Shown: piece by piece, positions 1-9,547 of the stretch
How positions within the stretch are numbered: position 1 is the stretch's first letter
Layout: the number at the start of each line of letters is the position of its first letter
Assembly: GCA_032718475.1 (NCBI GenBank)
Contig: JAUCBJ010001726.1
Coordinates: 1-29,656 of the forward strand
Direction: 5' to 3'
DNA length: 29,656 nt
Origin: Nemertoderma westbladi
Taxonomy: Eukaryota; Xenacoelomorpha; Nemertodermatida; Nemertodermatidae
Position numbers and translations under genes: made by a program
Notes under the pieces: model-generated
Seen by the model: only the letters and a program-made list of their open reading frames with translations
What the model was told of the DNA's origin: nothing
Databases searched by the model: none

Positions 1-2154
1 ATATTTCATAACTTGAGGAAATTCGATATGCATTTACTACTAAAAGAAGGAATGACCGATAGTTCTAGAACACACTGGAAAATGACTGTAATACCAAAAA
101 ACACCGAAACTTATATTCACCTTAAAGTTAGCTTCCCAATCGATCCGAGTACACCAACAGCCAACGCTAAAGAAAGTATCTCCATTAATTTTCTAGATTC
201 CTATCAGTTTATGACTGCCAGCCTAGATAATCTTAGTAGTTATCTCACTAAAAATAACAGTAACCTAGCAACAGCCATACCCCATACACTAGCTCAAATG
301 ACCCGACTCTACCCCAGCATTAGCGATAACACAATAAAAAACAAGGGCGTATTCCCATATTCCTACATTCAAAATATTTCAAACCTATACGAAACTACAC
401 TCCCCCCATTAGAAAGCTTCTATAATGATCTCAAATTGGAACAATGTAGCGCAGAAAACTATCAGCGCGCGCTTACTACTTGGGATGAATTAAACTGTCT
501 AACAATCTTCGACTATATGATTGGCTATTTGGTTCTAGACGTTACCCTATTGGCTGATACTTTCGAGCAGTTCCGATCCCTCTGTCTTACTAATTATGGA
601 CTCGAGCCCGTAATGTACTTCACTGCCCCTGGATTAACTTACGACGCGGCGCTGAAATTCACGCAATCAGAAATTCAATTACTATCAGACGCTTCCATCT
701 ACTCGGACTTTGAAACAAATATTAGGGGTGGTCTAGTATTCTTGAATACACATTCCGTAGACGCAAATATCCCCGATAAACCCGACTATGACTCCAGTCT
801 CCCCGAGAAATATCTAATTCCCATCGATGCGAATAACCTTTACGGCTGCGCCCTGAGCCAGAAACTTCCCTACGCTAATATTAAACTCGTAACTACCCCC
901 ATAGACCTAGCTACAGTAGACGCGAGTGGGGATACTGGTTATTATTGCATAGTTGATCTACATTATCCGAAAGAAATTCATGATTTGACCGCCGATCTGC
1001 CTCTAGGAGCGGAGAAGATGTCAGTCCCTAAATCCTTTCTTAGCGAATACATGGAAGATCTTTGGGAGCATTACAATCTCACCGATACAGCTAGCTGTAG
1101 ACCATACAACGATACCTGTACTAAGCTACTACTACATCAGTTTAATAAGGTTGAATACGGTATCCATATTAAGCTACTTCAACTCTATTTGAAGCTCGGT
1201 CTTAAACTTACACAAGTACATAGGGTCTACTCTTTCTCACAAAAATATATTTTCAAGGACTACATTAGTTTTAATACAAATAAAAGACAGTCGGCAAATA
1301 ACCCATTCGAGGTCCTATTTTATAAGTTGATGAACAATGCCTTGTATGGGAAATGCCTCCAAAAGGTTAGAGACCGCGTTTCTTTCAGGTTATGCAATAG
1401 CGACGAGCAATGCGATTTGCTCTTAGCCAAGCCCAATCACGAATCGTTTGTTGTATTTACCCCCAACTTGAGTGGTCATACTTTCACTAAAGAGGCTGTT
1501 TGCCTAAATCAGGGCGTGTTCATCGGTTGCACTATACTAGATCTATCTAAGCTACAGATGTACGACCTATTTTACAACAAACTGAAGCCTCTAGAACAAA
1601 AACTGGATTGCCAGATTCGCTGTCTAGCCGGTGACACGGATTCTCTAATGCTAAGCGTAACTAATACACCACAGCTAACCTTTCTACGGGCAATGTTTGA
1701 GGGTGGTTTCCTAGATACTTCCAACTACAGTACAACACATCCACTCTATACCATTAAACACAAAGCGGCTCTCGGCTTCGTAAAAGATGAGAGCTGCGGT
1801 TTGCAGTATAAACAGTGGGTTTTCCTTAAACCAAAGGTCTACAGTTTTCACTCCTATGATGCCCCAATCAAGAAAACCGCCAAAGGTGTATCTAGATCGG
1901 TTGTCGCTAAGCAACTAACACACGAGGATTATGCAGACTGTTTTGTAAACGAGGCAATGCTCTTCCGCTATAACTCTACCTTCACTTCTAGAAAGCATCA
2001 AATTTTTACTGGTCATGTCTATAAGAAGGCACTAACGCTCTGGGATACGAAATCATATTGGAGTAGTAAATATAGCAGCAAACCATATGGACACTATAGC
2101 ACTAAGCTTGTTAGACCGGCGAAACGAGTAGTAATCCCCCCTACTAGAATTTAA
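1..2154 (+). CDS. Protein-primed-type family B DNA polymerase (5' end outside window)
   Basis: Replicative DNA polymerase with 3'-5' exonuclease, of the virus/transposon PolB type. The frame is open from base 1 and begins inside the Exo II motif (HNLRKFDMH, nt 7-33), so Exo I and the true start lie left of the window. Numbering residues from nt 13: Exo III is Y172-x3-D176; motif A is D272-ANNLYG; motif B is K438-LMNNALYG; motif C is GDTDS with D541 and D543; the KxY motif is K608-V-Y610. The stretch of about 165 residues between motifs A and B leaves room for the TPR1 insertion of protein-primed enzymes, though I cannot prove that domain by eye. All catalytic motifs look intact and there is no internal stop or intron, so this copy is young or under selection. 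The family is typical of Maverick/Polinton and adintovirus-like elements. The TBP-like ORF follows 14 nt after the stop. The family assignment is firm; the parent element is inferred. Confidence 0.93.
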   Translation: MFHNLRKFDMHLLLKEGMTDSSRTHWKMTVIPKNTETYIHLKVSFPIDPSTPTANAKESISINFLDSYQFMTASLDNLSSYLTKNNSNLATAIPHTLAQMTRLYPSISDNTIKNKGVFPYSYIQNISNLYETTLPPLESFYNDLKLEQCSAENYQRALTTWDELNCLTIFDYMIGYLVLDVTLLADTFEQFRSLCLTNYGLEPVMYFTAPGLTYDAALKFTQSEIQLLSDASIYSDFETNIRGGLVFLNTHSVDANIPDKPDYDSSLPEKYLIPIDANNLYGCALSQKLPYANIKLVTTPIDLATVDASGDTGYYCIVDLHYPKEIHDLTADLPLGAEKMSVPKSFLSEYMEDLWEHYNLTDTASCRPYNDTCTKLLLHQFNKVEYGIHIKLLQLYLKLGLKLTQVHRVYSFSQKYIFKDYISFNTNKRQSANNPFEVLFYKLMNNALYGKCLQKVRDRVSFRLCNSDEQCDLLLAKPNHESFVVFTPNLSGHTFTKEAVCLNQGVFIGCTILDLSKLQMYDLFYNKLKPLEQKLDCQIRCLAGDTDSLMLSVTNTPQLTFLRAMFEGGFLDTSNYSTTHPLYTIKHKAALGFVKDESCGLQYKQWVFLKPKVYSFHSYDAPIKKTAKGVSRSVVAKQLTHEDYADCFVNEAMLFRYNSTFTSRKHQIFTGHVYKKALTLWDTKSYWSSKYSSKPYGHYSTKLVRPAKRVVIPPTRI

Positions 2155-2168
2155 TTTTATTTTTCTAG
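2155..2168 (+). promoter_or_regulatory. Candidate 3' splice site ahead of the TBP-like ORF
   Basis: A T-rich tract reaching back to about 2146 runs into TTTTTCTAG ending at 2168. The next ORF opens at 2169 without an ATG. A pyrimidine tract plus TAG is what a eukaryotic 3' splice site looks like, and the acceptor overlaps the 3' end of the polymerase gene. The matching donor is not identified; it may lie inside or upstream of the polymerase gene. Confidence 0.4.
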
Positions 2169-2684
2169 AATAAGAAATTGAACAACAAAATAGAAATAAC
2201 CAATAAACAGTTTACCGGAAAAAACATTGCCAAATTTGAACTAGAGAAAATTTCACAGCAAATTACAGGTCAAAGATGCTTAAAACCAAACATGTTTATC
2301 TACAAAGGTGACGATTCAACTATAATGCTATTTCCCAGCGGCGCGGTAACAATTGTAGGCCTGTGCAATAATTTAGCTAGTGAATTGCTTTATTTAAAAC
2401 AAACTATCGATATGCAATTACAAAATTTGAACCTTAATACCGAAACACGAACTATTATTTTTCCAAGTGTTAATTTTAAATTATTAATGAAAAAATGTGG
2501 ACATCGTACAATTAATAATAAAGCAATATTTATTAGCTATACCCCTGAATTATTTTGCGCGATTAGAATATATATAGGACGTGCATATTTCAGTGTATTT
2601 CATAGTAATAAAATTGTTTCCATGTGTCCTGCCGGTGAATTCCCCGGATCATTATCTATTTTACAAACTTTATTATTAAATTAG
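2169..2684 (+). CDS. TATA-binding-protein-like protein (virus-type TBP)
   Basis: Likely a general-transcription-factor mimic that binds and bends TATA DNA in the nucleus. Two imperfect repeats match the bipartite TBP fold. Numbering from codon 2178: the first half has MF40 followed by F52 in LFPSGAVTIVG (compare the IFxSGK strand of TBP); the second has SYTPELF126 (compare SYEPELF) and F141 in VFHSNKIV. Phenylalanines therefore sit at all four positions where TBP inserts Phe into the minor groove. The length, about 170 residues, equals a TBP core with no N-terminal extension. The start is uncertain: an in-frame TAG lies at 2166-2168, codon 2178 is TTG, and the first ATG is only at 2292, inside the fold. 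A spliced 5' exon is the best explanation. It lies directly behind the DNA polymerase in a different frame. TBP-like proteins are known from some large DNA viruses; pairing one with this polymerase type is unusual to me. Confidence 0.72.
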   Translation, partial: NKKLNNKIEITNKQFTGKNIAKFELEKISQQITGQRCLKPNMFIYKGDDSTIMLFPSGAVTIVGLCNNLASELLYLKQTIDMQLQNLNLNTETRTIIFPSVNFKLLMKKCGHRTINNKAIFISYTPELFCAIRIYIGRAYFSVFHSNKIVSMCPAGEFPGSLSILQTLLLN

Positions 2685-2744
2685 TTTATTTACTATGGTA
2701 TACATGAAAGTTTACTATATTATTTATTTTGTGTTGGTTTTTAT

Positions 2745-3235
2745 TTTTCCGTGAGTAGGGTTTGAATCCGTGACCATCCGTGTTACCCACTTTTTATAAT
2801 TGCATTAGTAGGATTCGAACCCTGGTTTAACTTATTTTGTGTTGGATTTATAATGGTCGCGAGTAGGGCTTGAACCCGTGACCAGCTGTTTTTCCTATTT
2901 TGTGTTTACTTTTTATATTTTACCATAAAACGGGATACGAGAAGGGGTCGAGCCCGTGACCTTCTGTTTTTCCTATTTTATGTTTAGTTTAGTTACTCTA
3001 GTTATTTTATGTTTAACTTATTTTGTGTTGGTTGTATATTGGTCGCGAGTAGGGATTGAACCTATAACCTCCTGTTTATTTTCCATAAAACGGGATACGA
3101 GTAGGGATCGAACATGTGACCACCTGTTTATCCTATTTTATGTTTAGTTTAGGTACTCTAGCTATTCTATGTTTACTTTTTATATTTTCCATAAAACGGG
3201 ATACGAGAATGGGTCGAACCTATGACCATCTGTAT
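2745..3235 (-). repeat. Degenerate tandem repeats with tRNA T-arm-like cores
   Basis: Seven diverged copies of a core read on the minus strand roughly as GGTCACGGGTTCGANCCCTACTCG lie near 2754, 2807, 2862, 2940, 3048, 3100 and 3206. Spacings are 53, 55, 78, 108, 52 and 106 bp, mostly one or two times 53 bp. Three copies share a flank CCATAAAACGGGATACGAG. The core resembles the variable region and T arm of a tRNA, but no complete cloverleaf is seen. This is the 0.5-kb gene-free stretch behind the TBP-like ORF. Confidence 0.55.
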
Positions 3236-3520
3236 ATCCTATTACATGTTTAGTTAGTTACTCTATGTTAAAGTGAATTTTCACATTATATTTATGTGAA
3301 ATTATAAATTTATGCTACAATCATTATTTATATTATAAAAAACAGAAATATTCGAGTTATATTGCATTATATATTTTGCATTGAAGTGTAATACTTTAGA
3401 TGTTGGGGGAATCTGGTTTGCGAGGGATATTTGAATGGTGAGTATAACTATCCTTGAGAGCTAGTGCAACGCTATCTCACTATGGATGGGCTTTACCACT
3501 GTACTCGCATCTGCTCTCTC
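3236..3520. other. Gene-free AT-rich spacer
   Basis: No ORF, repeat or RNA signature is recognised. Composition shifts from A/T-rich (to about 3380) to mixed sequence leading into the tRNA-like segment. Confidence 0.5.
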
Positions 3521-3635
3521 ATTGGCTGCTCGATGCCTCCGATTAAGGGTCTAAGGCCTTCAAGCTGATTATTTGCTTAGTTTTCTAATTAGAAGGTCGT
3601 GAGTTTGGACCCTAGAAGAGCATTATTCTTTTTCC
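3520..3635 (+). repeat. Possible tRNA-derived SINE head
   Basis: About 100 bp ends in AGAAGGTCGTGAGTTTGGACCC, close to an anticodon-stem, variable-region and T-arm sequence with a B-box-like core (GAGTTTGGACCC against GGTTCGANNCC). A weak A-box-like stretch lies upstream around 3543-3565. Tail and target-site duplications are not evident, so this could be a chance or heavily decayed match. Confidence 0.3.
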
Positions 3636-5025
3636 TAGCTCTTGGTTAACTCTAGCATATACTCTAGCTTCGACTCTCCCAGCTATAGTGATAGTATGCA
3701 ACCTTGGGAGTTAATGGGAGTAAAGGCCAAGAGATTAGACTTCAGGCTCCCTCTATTGGTTCATTCTTCTTAACTTTATAAAATAACTCAACCCATATTT
3801 AAAGTTTTAAAAATTATGACTTAGTCGACTAATTTTCCAAAGTATATTATAAAAACATATAATTTCTTGAATAAATACACCTAATAGTAATAAATATTGT
3901 GGGGTAAATACATTTATAATTCTAATATAATTATTATGGATAAATAGTCCTAATACTAATATAATTGTGTAATAGTAAGCAAAATTTTGATGCGCAACCA
4001 TCAGAGATTATTTGGATATAAAAGATCACATAGCAGGAGGCTAACTTGCTGGGATCGACAAAGGCTTTGTGTGCGGTGGACCTGTATGTCTGATATCAGG
4101 TAGATGAGAGAGCCCCCTCGGGCGTAACATTGCGGACATGGGCTATAATGGTAGAGAGAGAACTACATACAAGACCACATGGAGGTTCATGGAGTGTATA
4201 GGAGTGGATGGGATACGTGAATGGAGGACCCTAGAACATTGAATAATTAATTTAGTGTAGGAAGATGTTACGCCATTAGTCTGACACCGAGAGGGCACAG
4301 AGAAAGACCAGAACATGCCTTAACATCACTAACTATAGGCCTACTAGACACTATTAACCGCACACTTTAATAAAGGTAAACAAAATCCTTATCGCATTTC
4401 CAGCTGCAGTGAGTGACAGTTCGCTGCAAACTATAGAGAGTTTCCAGATTACTAAACGTTTCAAAACTATTAATTTTTATCCTTTGTCGGAAAATTATGT
4501 TCAATTGTCCCGTTCAACAACATTACATTACACTGGTACACATTTGATAAAATTGTTCACAATTGTACAAATCTGGGTTTTCTGGTGGCCTATACCGTAG
4601 AAACAATAAAATAAGTATGGATAGCTAAAGTATAATTAAACAAATAAAGTTCTTTATGACTCTTTTTTCTCCACTCCATAGAATTATATCTCATCAGCCC
4701 CCCATTAGTAACACTAATTTATTCGTTTTCACAGTGAGGTCCAACTGTCACCCCTCTACTGCGCTCCCAATCCTCCCATCTCGCTCGCTCCAGCGAAAAC
4801 TAACTCTGAGCCCTCAGCGATAGAATATAATTTAGCCTATGAGAAAAGAAATAATTTATTTTATAAGTAAATAATAATTTATTATTTAAGTAATTGCTTT
4901 ATAACCATCTTGGTAATTCGTATAACTTTATAATTATTGTAATTACTCAAATTAATTTCTACTCAATCTGCTTATTGCTTTAACCTATTTTATTATATCA
5001 TATTATAAAGGAATGTTAGTATTAA
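3636..5025. other. Gene-free region
   Basis: No supported gene. From 3780 to 4010 it is strongly A/T-rich. From 4020 to 4350 it is of mixed composition without any coding frame I trust. A 20-base stretch at 4732-4751 matches, with one difference, the right end of the MITE-like element at 10375-10394 and is probably a fragment of the same family. TTTATT motifs at 4853-4885 read as AATAAA on the minus strand and could serve the gene at 5026-5445. Confidence 0.5.
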
Positions 5026-5445
5026 TTAAAACTTACACCATGGTTCCTCCCTGAAATCTTCTGTTTCCTCCCAGTTTTCCTGGGGAAAGGGATGTTTATA
5101 CCTGCTCTCCTCAGCCGCCGCTATCTCTTCCTCGAGAAATTCTTGATACAAATATTGATCGTACCAGTTGGAGGAGGTCCGAAGTCGCTCCAACCTCTCC
5201 TCCTCCAATGCTCGAATCTCGAGCTCCCGATCAAACAAATCTTCCTCCCACGCCATTTCCTCTTCCTGGTCCCTCATAAAACGGCCATAGGGAGTTACCG
5301 CTTCCGACCTGCTCTCCGTGGTCTGCGTACCAATGCTTCTGGATGTGATGGTGATGGTAGCGTTGGATATGGTGGTGACGGGTGTAGCTGTGGTGGAGAC
5401 CGGTGTCACGGAGGCGGCTAGCTGGGTGCTGGTGGTGGAAGCCAT
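5026..5445 (-). CDS. Hypothetical Ser/Thr-rich then acidic coiled-coil protein (139 aa or first exon)
   Basis: Not recognised. I start it at the ATG ending at 5445; the frame stays open a little further upstream but offers only TTG. Residues 1-50 are Ser/Thr/Val-rich and include SIGTQT (TQT at 40-42), which resembles the TQT core of dynein light chain LC8 ligands. Residues 56-115 are rich in Glu, Leu and Arg and probably form an acidic helix or coiled coil; the end is aromatic and acidic. A strong TATA box lies about 120 nt upstream, supporting a real transcript. The last codons run over GTGTAAGT, a good 5' splice site (GTAAGT complementary to 5031-5036), so the stop could be intronic and this ORF a first exon. 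Its position between the polymerase block and the 563-residue ORF suggests membership of the same virus-like element, an inference only. Confidence 0.55.
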   Translation of the reverse strand: MASTTSTQLAASVTPVSTTATPVTTISNATITITSRSIGTQTTESRSEAVTPYGRFMRDQEEEMAWEEDLFDRELEIRALEEERLERLRTSSNWYDQYLYQEFLEEEIAAAEESRYKHPFPQENWEETEDFREEPWCKF

Positions 5446-5560
5446 GATAAATAGTAACTCGATAAATTGTAAACGCAAAAGTTTAAAAATGAAAAAAGTT
5501 TACAATAACTTGTGAATTATTCGAGGTCAAAACTGATGACGAATGAAGGTCCCAACTCGG

Positions 5561-5570
5561 TTTATATAGC
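5561..5570 (-). promoter_or_regulatory. TATA box for the 139-aa gene
   Basis: The minus strand reads GCTATATAAA here, a consensus TATA box 123 nt upstream of the ATG at 5445. Initiation would be expected near 5530, leaving an A/T-rich leader. An octamer GTAACTCG (plus strand, 5454-5461) just upstream of the ATG recurs at the same place before the 563-aa gene. Confidence 0.6.
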
Positions 5571-5689
5571 ATCAACGCAGAGGGAGCAACGCAACAGTTT
5601 CAACGAGCGGCGGCTTTAATTAAAGGGCTCCCAGTGATAAGTCGTTAGGAGCCAGTAGTAATTATATATCGGTAATAACTATGGGATAT

Positions 5690-7738
5690 AGCATATGAAT
5701 GTTAGCCTTATTTGGGCCCTCAAGCTTATTAGCAATAGAGATATCTCGCTTACCGGCCGGCCCTCATGCAGATTTAGCGGCGCCAAGGCTAACGGGGCAC
5801 CTCAAAGACAGTCTGGCTATAGTAGAGTAGAATGGATATACGAGTCCATAGCTAAAATACATCTGCCATGGAGCCTTCGCGTAGCACTATGCTCACCAAT
5901 TATATTTATAATTCTCTATCCGCGAAATTTTCAGGAATTTTAAATTTTGGCCGTCGCTTCACGGAAAAAATAAAAAGTAAACACAAAATAGGATATACAG
6001 ATTGTCATAGATTTGATTCCCTACCCCCGACCAGGGTCATTATGACCCTCCCCCCGGTGTTTGTACAACATTTTATAGGCCGGTAGTATTGGGGTTATTA
6101 TGTGACTCATGAAAATAAATCTTAAATACAATACAAATGCTCCATCTGGGTAAAAGTGGATGCAATGTATTTACAAATCGAGTGTGGATCAGGATAGTTT
6201 TCGTTAAGGTTTCACCTTGGTGAAGTGGAAGCATTGTATTCACATTTCGAGTACCATTTTTATTGAAACTATGGGGCATTTTATATTAGCCGATTTTTCA
6301 AAATTTGTAAAGTTTTGAGGGTTTTTATGAAAAATATAGGGATTTAGGGATTATCATTCAAATTGACTACAAAGAAGGCATAGGGATCATTAATGGTGTG
6401 CTGAGACTCAGAAATTTTCAGGAAATTTAAATTTTTGCCCTCGCTTCGTGGAAAATATAAAAAGTAAACACAAAATAGGATATACAGATTGTCATAGTTT
6501 CGATTCCCCACCTCGATCGGGGTCATTATGACCCTCCCCCCCGATATTTATACAACATTTTATAGCCCGGTAGTATTATGATTAAAGCTACTAACCTAAA
6601 ACATAACAAAGTGCAATTATCCTATCTGTTCCAACTCGGTGTCACTAGTTTAGATAATATACTATAATAATAGTAATAGCAGATGCTTTTAATTTCGCGA
6701 TGAAATAATATCAGCAAACGAGATATAGTGAATACATCATAGATAGAATTTTAAATTTTGCAGTTGCAAGGAGTGATAACCCTTAGGTGAAAGCTAAATT
6801 TGCTCTACTTTAATCAAATGGGGCATTAAAGCTACGAGTATATTTTCCTCTACATCCTCCTTCGAACTTACACAAATCTGGGCAAAGGCAGTTGAAAGGC
6901 TATCATTTCCCATCATATGCGGTCCTCCCTTTAATGTTTCATTGTTCTATTCATAGTCGCCTTTAAGAATTTCTCGGGAAAATAAGGATGAGGGGCTATC
7001 ACTTTCAACCCCATGCGGCTCTCCCTTTCATGATTTCATTGAACTATCCATAGTACGAACAATCAAACCAAAGCCTTTGAATATCCTCGCGGCTTATCAG
7101 CGGCGCCATGGCTAACGGCTTAATATTAACAGTGAAGCATCTAAAAGACAGAGTGTCTATGATAGGACAGAACAGCGTACTTACAGCCTAGAGGTGGTCG
7201 CCCTGAAAACTTTGCTCGCCATCAATACATACAAAGCATCGCTTGATGGATAGAGTAATAGGGTGGATATTTTCATTTTGGTGAATATAATTTATAGCAT
7301 TAATCACGAAAATCGCTAAATAATATATTTTAATTAAAATCAGCTCTGATAAACAACTTGCATAGCGAGTTTGTAAAGAATTCATAGGGATTGGCTGTTT
7401 ATTTAGGGGTTAACATGCAAATTGATTATGAGCGAGCAATAGGGTCATTAATGGTATGCTGAGACTCACTTACTTCATGGCTCGCTCTCATAGAATAGAT
7501 TAACTAGTAGAGAAAAATGAAAAATAACCGGTTAAACATCTTATATTTTTTAAACAATATGGGGAAACAAGAATAAATAATTTACCGACAACATCAATAT
7601 TAAATAATATAACAACAGATAAATAATTTACCAACAACATTGAAAATAAATAATATAAGAACATCAACAATAACAAAAGATATAATCAGAACAGTTTTTA
7701 ATAAATAGAGACTGTTTATATTAATAGGGTTGCTGGTC
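5690..7738. repeat. Non-coding spacer with several diverged direct-repeat pairs
   Basis: No supported gene in 2 kb. It holds paired segments: 5924-6090 and 6411-6577 (about 167 bp, ungapped by length, each with the hairpin GGGTCAT-T-ATGACCC); about 5750-5845 and 7095-7170 (sharing CGGCGCCA-GGCTAACGG and AAAGACAG); about 6340-6410 and 7390-7470 (sharing TCATTAATGGT-TGCTGAGACTCA); 6898-6956 and 6993-7051 (sharing GGCTATCA-TT and CTCCCTTT); and short A/T-rich repeats at 7570-7660. The arrangement looks like repeated duplication within one element rather than dispersed transposons. Confidence 0.6.
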
Positions 7739-9430
7739 TCAGAGAATAACTGGTTTAACCCTTTTAGGGTCCGATACTATTAATGGTTGCGATAATTTTC
7801 TCTTTAATAGATTGTTGAGATACCCTTTTCTTGGGGGGTGAGATAGATTAAGGTGTGTTTGCTGCGGGAGAAATATGCCTTCTCTGAGAGAACGTTTTAG
7901 TAATTCGAAAAGGCGCGCGATGGTAAAGTCGTTGGATAGGGTGATAGTGTTGGTATTTTTCGTATTGGTGAATATAATTTCTGCTGGTTTGTTCTCGATA
8001 TGAATGTAAGGACTGAGATAGTAGTGAGAGTTGGGTGGGTTGGTTATATTTATCGCGAGAAAATCACTGCCCCTAATATTGAGACCGTTGGTGAACTGAA
8101 AAGTGGTATTCTCTTCGTCTTTCATTAAAATGGGCCAGATACCAACATATTTTTCGGATTTGAACTTATAGATAAAGGCTGCGATACTGCTATTTATGAG
8201 ATAGCGCTGGTGATTGGGGATTGTAATCTGCTTCGGTTTGAAAGCAAATTGTATAGCCATAGCCTTGAATCTGATTAGAGCCTCGCGCGCTTGAATTGTG
8301 TTAGCTATAGTAAAGGATTCGTTAAATTTTCTCTCGGTTATCTGTAAATCAATTTCTGAATCGCTGATACAACTTTGTAACGATATTCGCTCGGAAATGT
8401 TGTCTTTGTATACGTTAAGTTCATCGTAGCAGACACATTCACTATCCTCGACGGTTGAATCGAACCATTTCAATTCGCCGACCTCGGTTGGTGTAAGAAG
8501 AATCATACCCCTAGAAGAAACAATAGCCTTTCCATCGTCAACCTCGTAGCCATTGGTGATCGCTAAATTGCGCTCGTTCCGAATATTTGTAACAAACCCA
8601 AAAGTGCAATAGTCAAAAGCAACCCAATTTCCCGGTTTTAGGACAAGGTGAGTAGTAGGATTAATAAAAGGGCGACAGATGTTTACATATTGTTGAAATA
8701 AATTGGCGCAGGCGACGGAAAATGTGATCCATGAACTGTTTACCGTGTCTTCCAGCTTTATTAACTCGAGTGGTTTCACTGGGTTAATACTTCCATAGGT
8801 GCCAACTCTATAATTGAATCCAAAGTAATAGGAGACTTTATTGGCGAAAAAGCATGTGAGCTCATTCAATTTCTCGCCGAAAGCGAGAACATCCTTGTCG
8901 AAAAGTTTAAAGAAACGAGTCTCCTCTTCCTCGGTCGGAGTCGACGAGTTCCAGATGAGAAGAAGAATCGAGTTTGCGATACTATGAAAATCAAATAAGC
9001 GATCATCGGAGAAGAAGGAGGTTACGAGAGTGGTTAAACCCAGTAGACGATTTGCCACATCTTGGTTGATGTTTTCTCGAATAAAATCGACTATACTAGT
9101 TGGAATCGTAAACGTCTCGGGCGAAGTAGTTAGATTGAACGTGATTTTGTTGTCCCTTTTTAAAAGTTTGAAACCGTGGTTGGAGGAATGAAGTTTATTA
9201 TCGTCGAGGGTTTGATATTGTCCATCGTGAAGTTCGTAGCAGGCGCGGAAAATAAAGTGCGCGTAGTTTGCCGGAATCGGGATGGGTTGGTTTAAGGTTG
9301 TATTTATCGTTAACGGGAAGAGTTTGTTCGCCGAATCGAAATATAGACCAAACGAGTTGTCTTGTAGCATAAACTGATTTTCGTTGCAAACCAGATCGTT
9401 GCTTGAATAGCTGATTTCTGAATGTGCCAT
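7739..9430 (-). CDS. Orphan 563-aa protein of the virus-like block
   Basis: I do not recognise this protein. It starts at an ATG ending at 9430 and runs 563 codons without a stop in A/T-rich DNA, with ordinary amino-acid composition, so it is very likely a real, recently functional gene. No signal peptide, membrane segment, zinc finger or Walker motif is visible. It is mixed alpha/beta in character with many aromatic residues and several Asn/Thr-rich beta-like stretches (about residues 85-115 and 440-500). The C-terminal 35 residues are basic (LLKRKL and PKRVKP), resembling a nuclear localisation or nucleic-acid-binding tail. A TATA-like box, CCAAT boxes and a CRE lie upstream. A structural (capsid) or replication protein would fit its size and neighbours, but nothing in the sequence proves either. 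Confidence 0.75.
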   Translation of the reverse strand: MAHSEISYSSNDLVCNENQFMLQDNSFGLYFDSANKLFPLTINTTLNQPIPIPANYAHFIFRACYELHDGQYQTLDDNKLHSSNHGFKLLKRDNKITFNLTTSPETFTIPTSIVDFIRENINQDVANRLLGLTTLVTSFFSDDRLFDFHSIANSILLLIWNSSTPTEEEETRFFKLFDKDVLAFGEKLNELTCFFANKVSYYFGFNYRVGTYGSINPVKPLELIKLEDTVNSSWITFSVACANLFQQYVNICRPFINPTTHLVLKPGNWVAFDYCTFGFVTNIRNERNLAITNGYEVDDGKAIVSSRGMILLTPTEVGELKWFDSTVEDSECVCYDELNVYKDNISERISLQSCISDSEIDLQITERKFNESFTIANTIQAREALIRFKAMAIQFAFKPKQITIPNHQRYLINSSIAAFIYKFKSEKYVGIWPILMKDEENTTFQFTNGLNIRGSDFLAINITNPPNSHYYLSPYIHIENKPAEIIFTNTKNTNTITLSNDFTIARLFELLKRSLREGIFLPQQTHLNLSHPPRKGYLNNLLKRKLSQPLIVSDPKRVKPVIL

Positions 9431-9547
9431 CGTGATTGTGTACCGGTAACTCGTTTAGGAAATAAAAATAAATAAATACTTTTACGAAAATAATTAAAAC
9501 TTTTCAGGAAAACAAAGAGACAATGATTGGGAATGTGGTGAACGGGG

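Noticed and set aside
2745-3235. Functional tRNA genes
   Set aside because: Only T-arm-like halves are present; no D arm, anticodon arm or acceptor pairing could be built.
4409-4600. 63-codon plus-strand frame
   Set aside because: No ATG start and no similarity recognised; length is within chance expectation.
5092-5515. Plus-strand frames opposite the 139-aa ORF (Gly/Val-rich)
   Set aside because: Shadows of the Ser/Thr-rich minus-strand gene, which has a TATA box in the right place.
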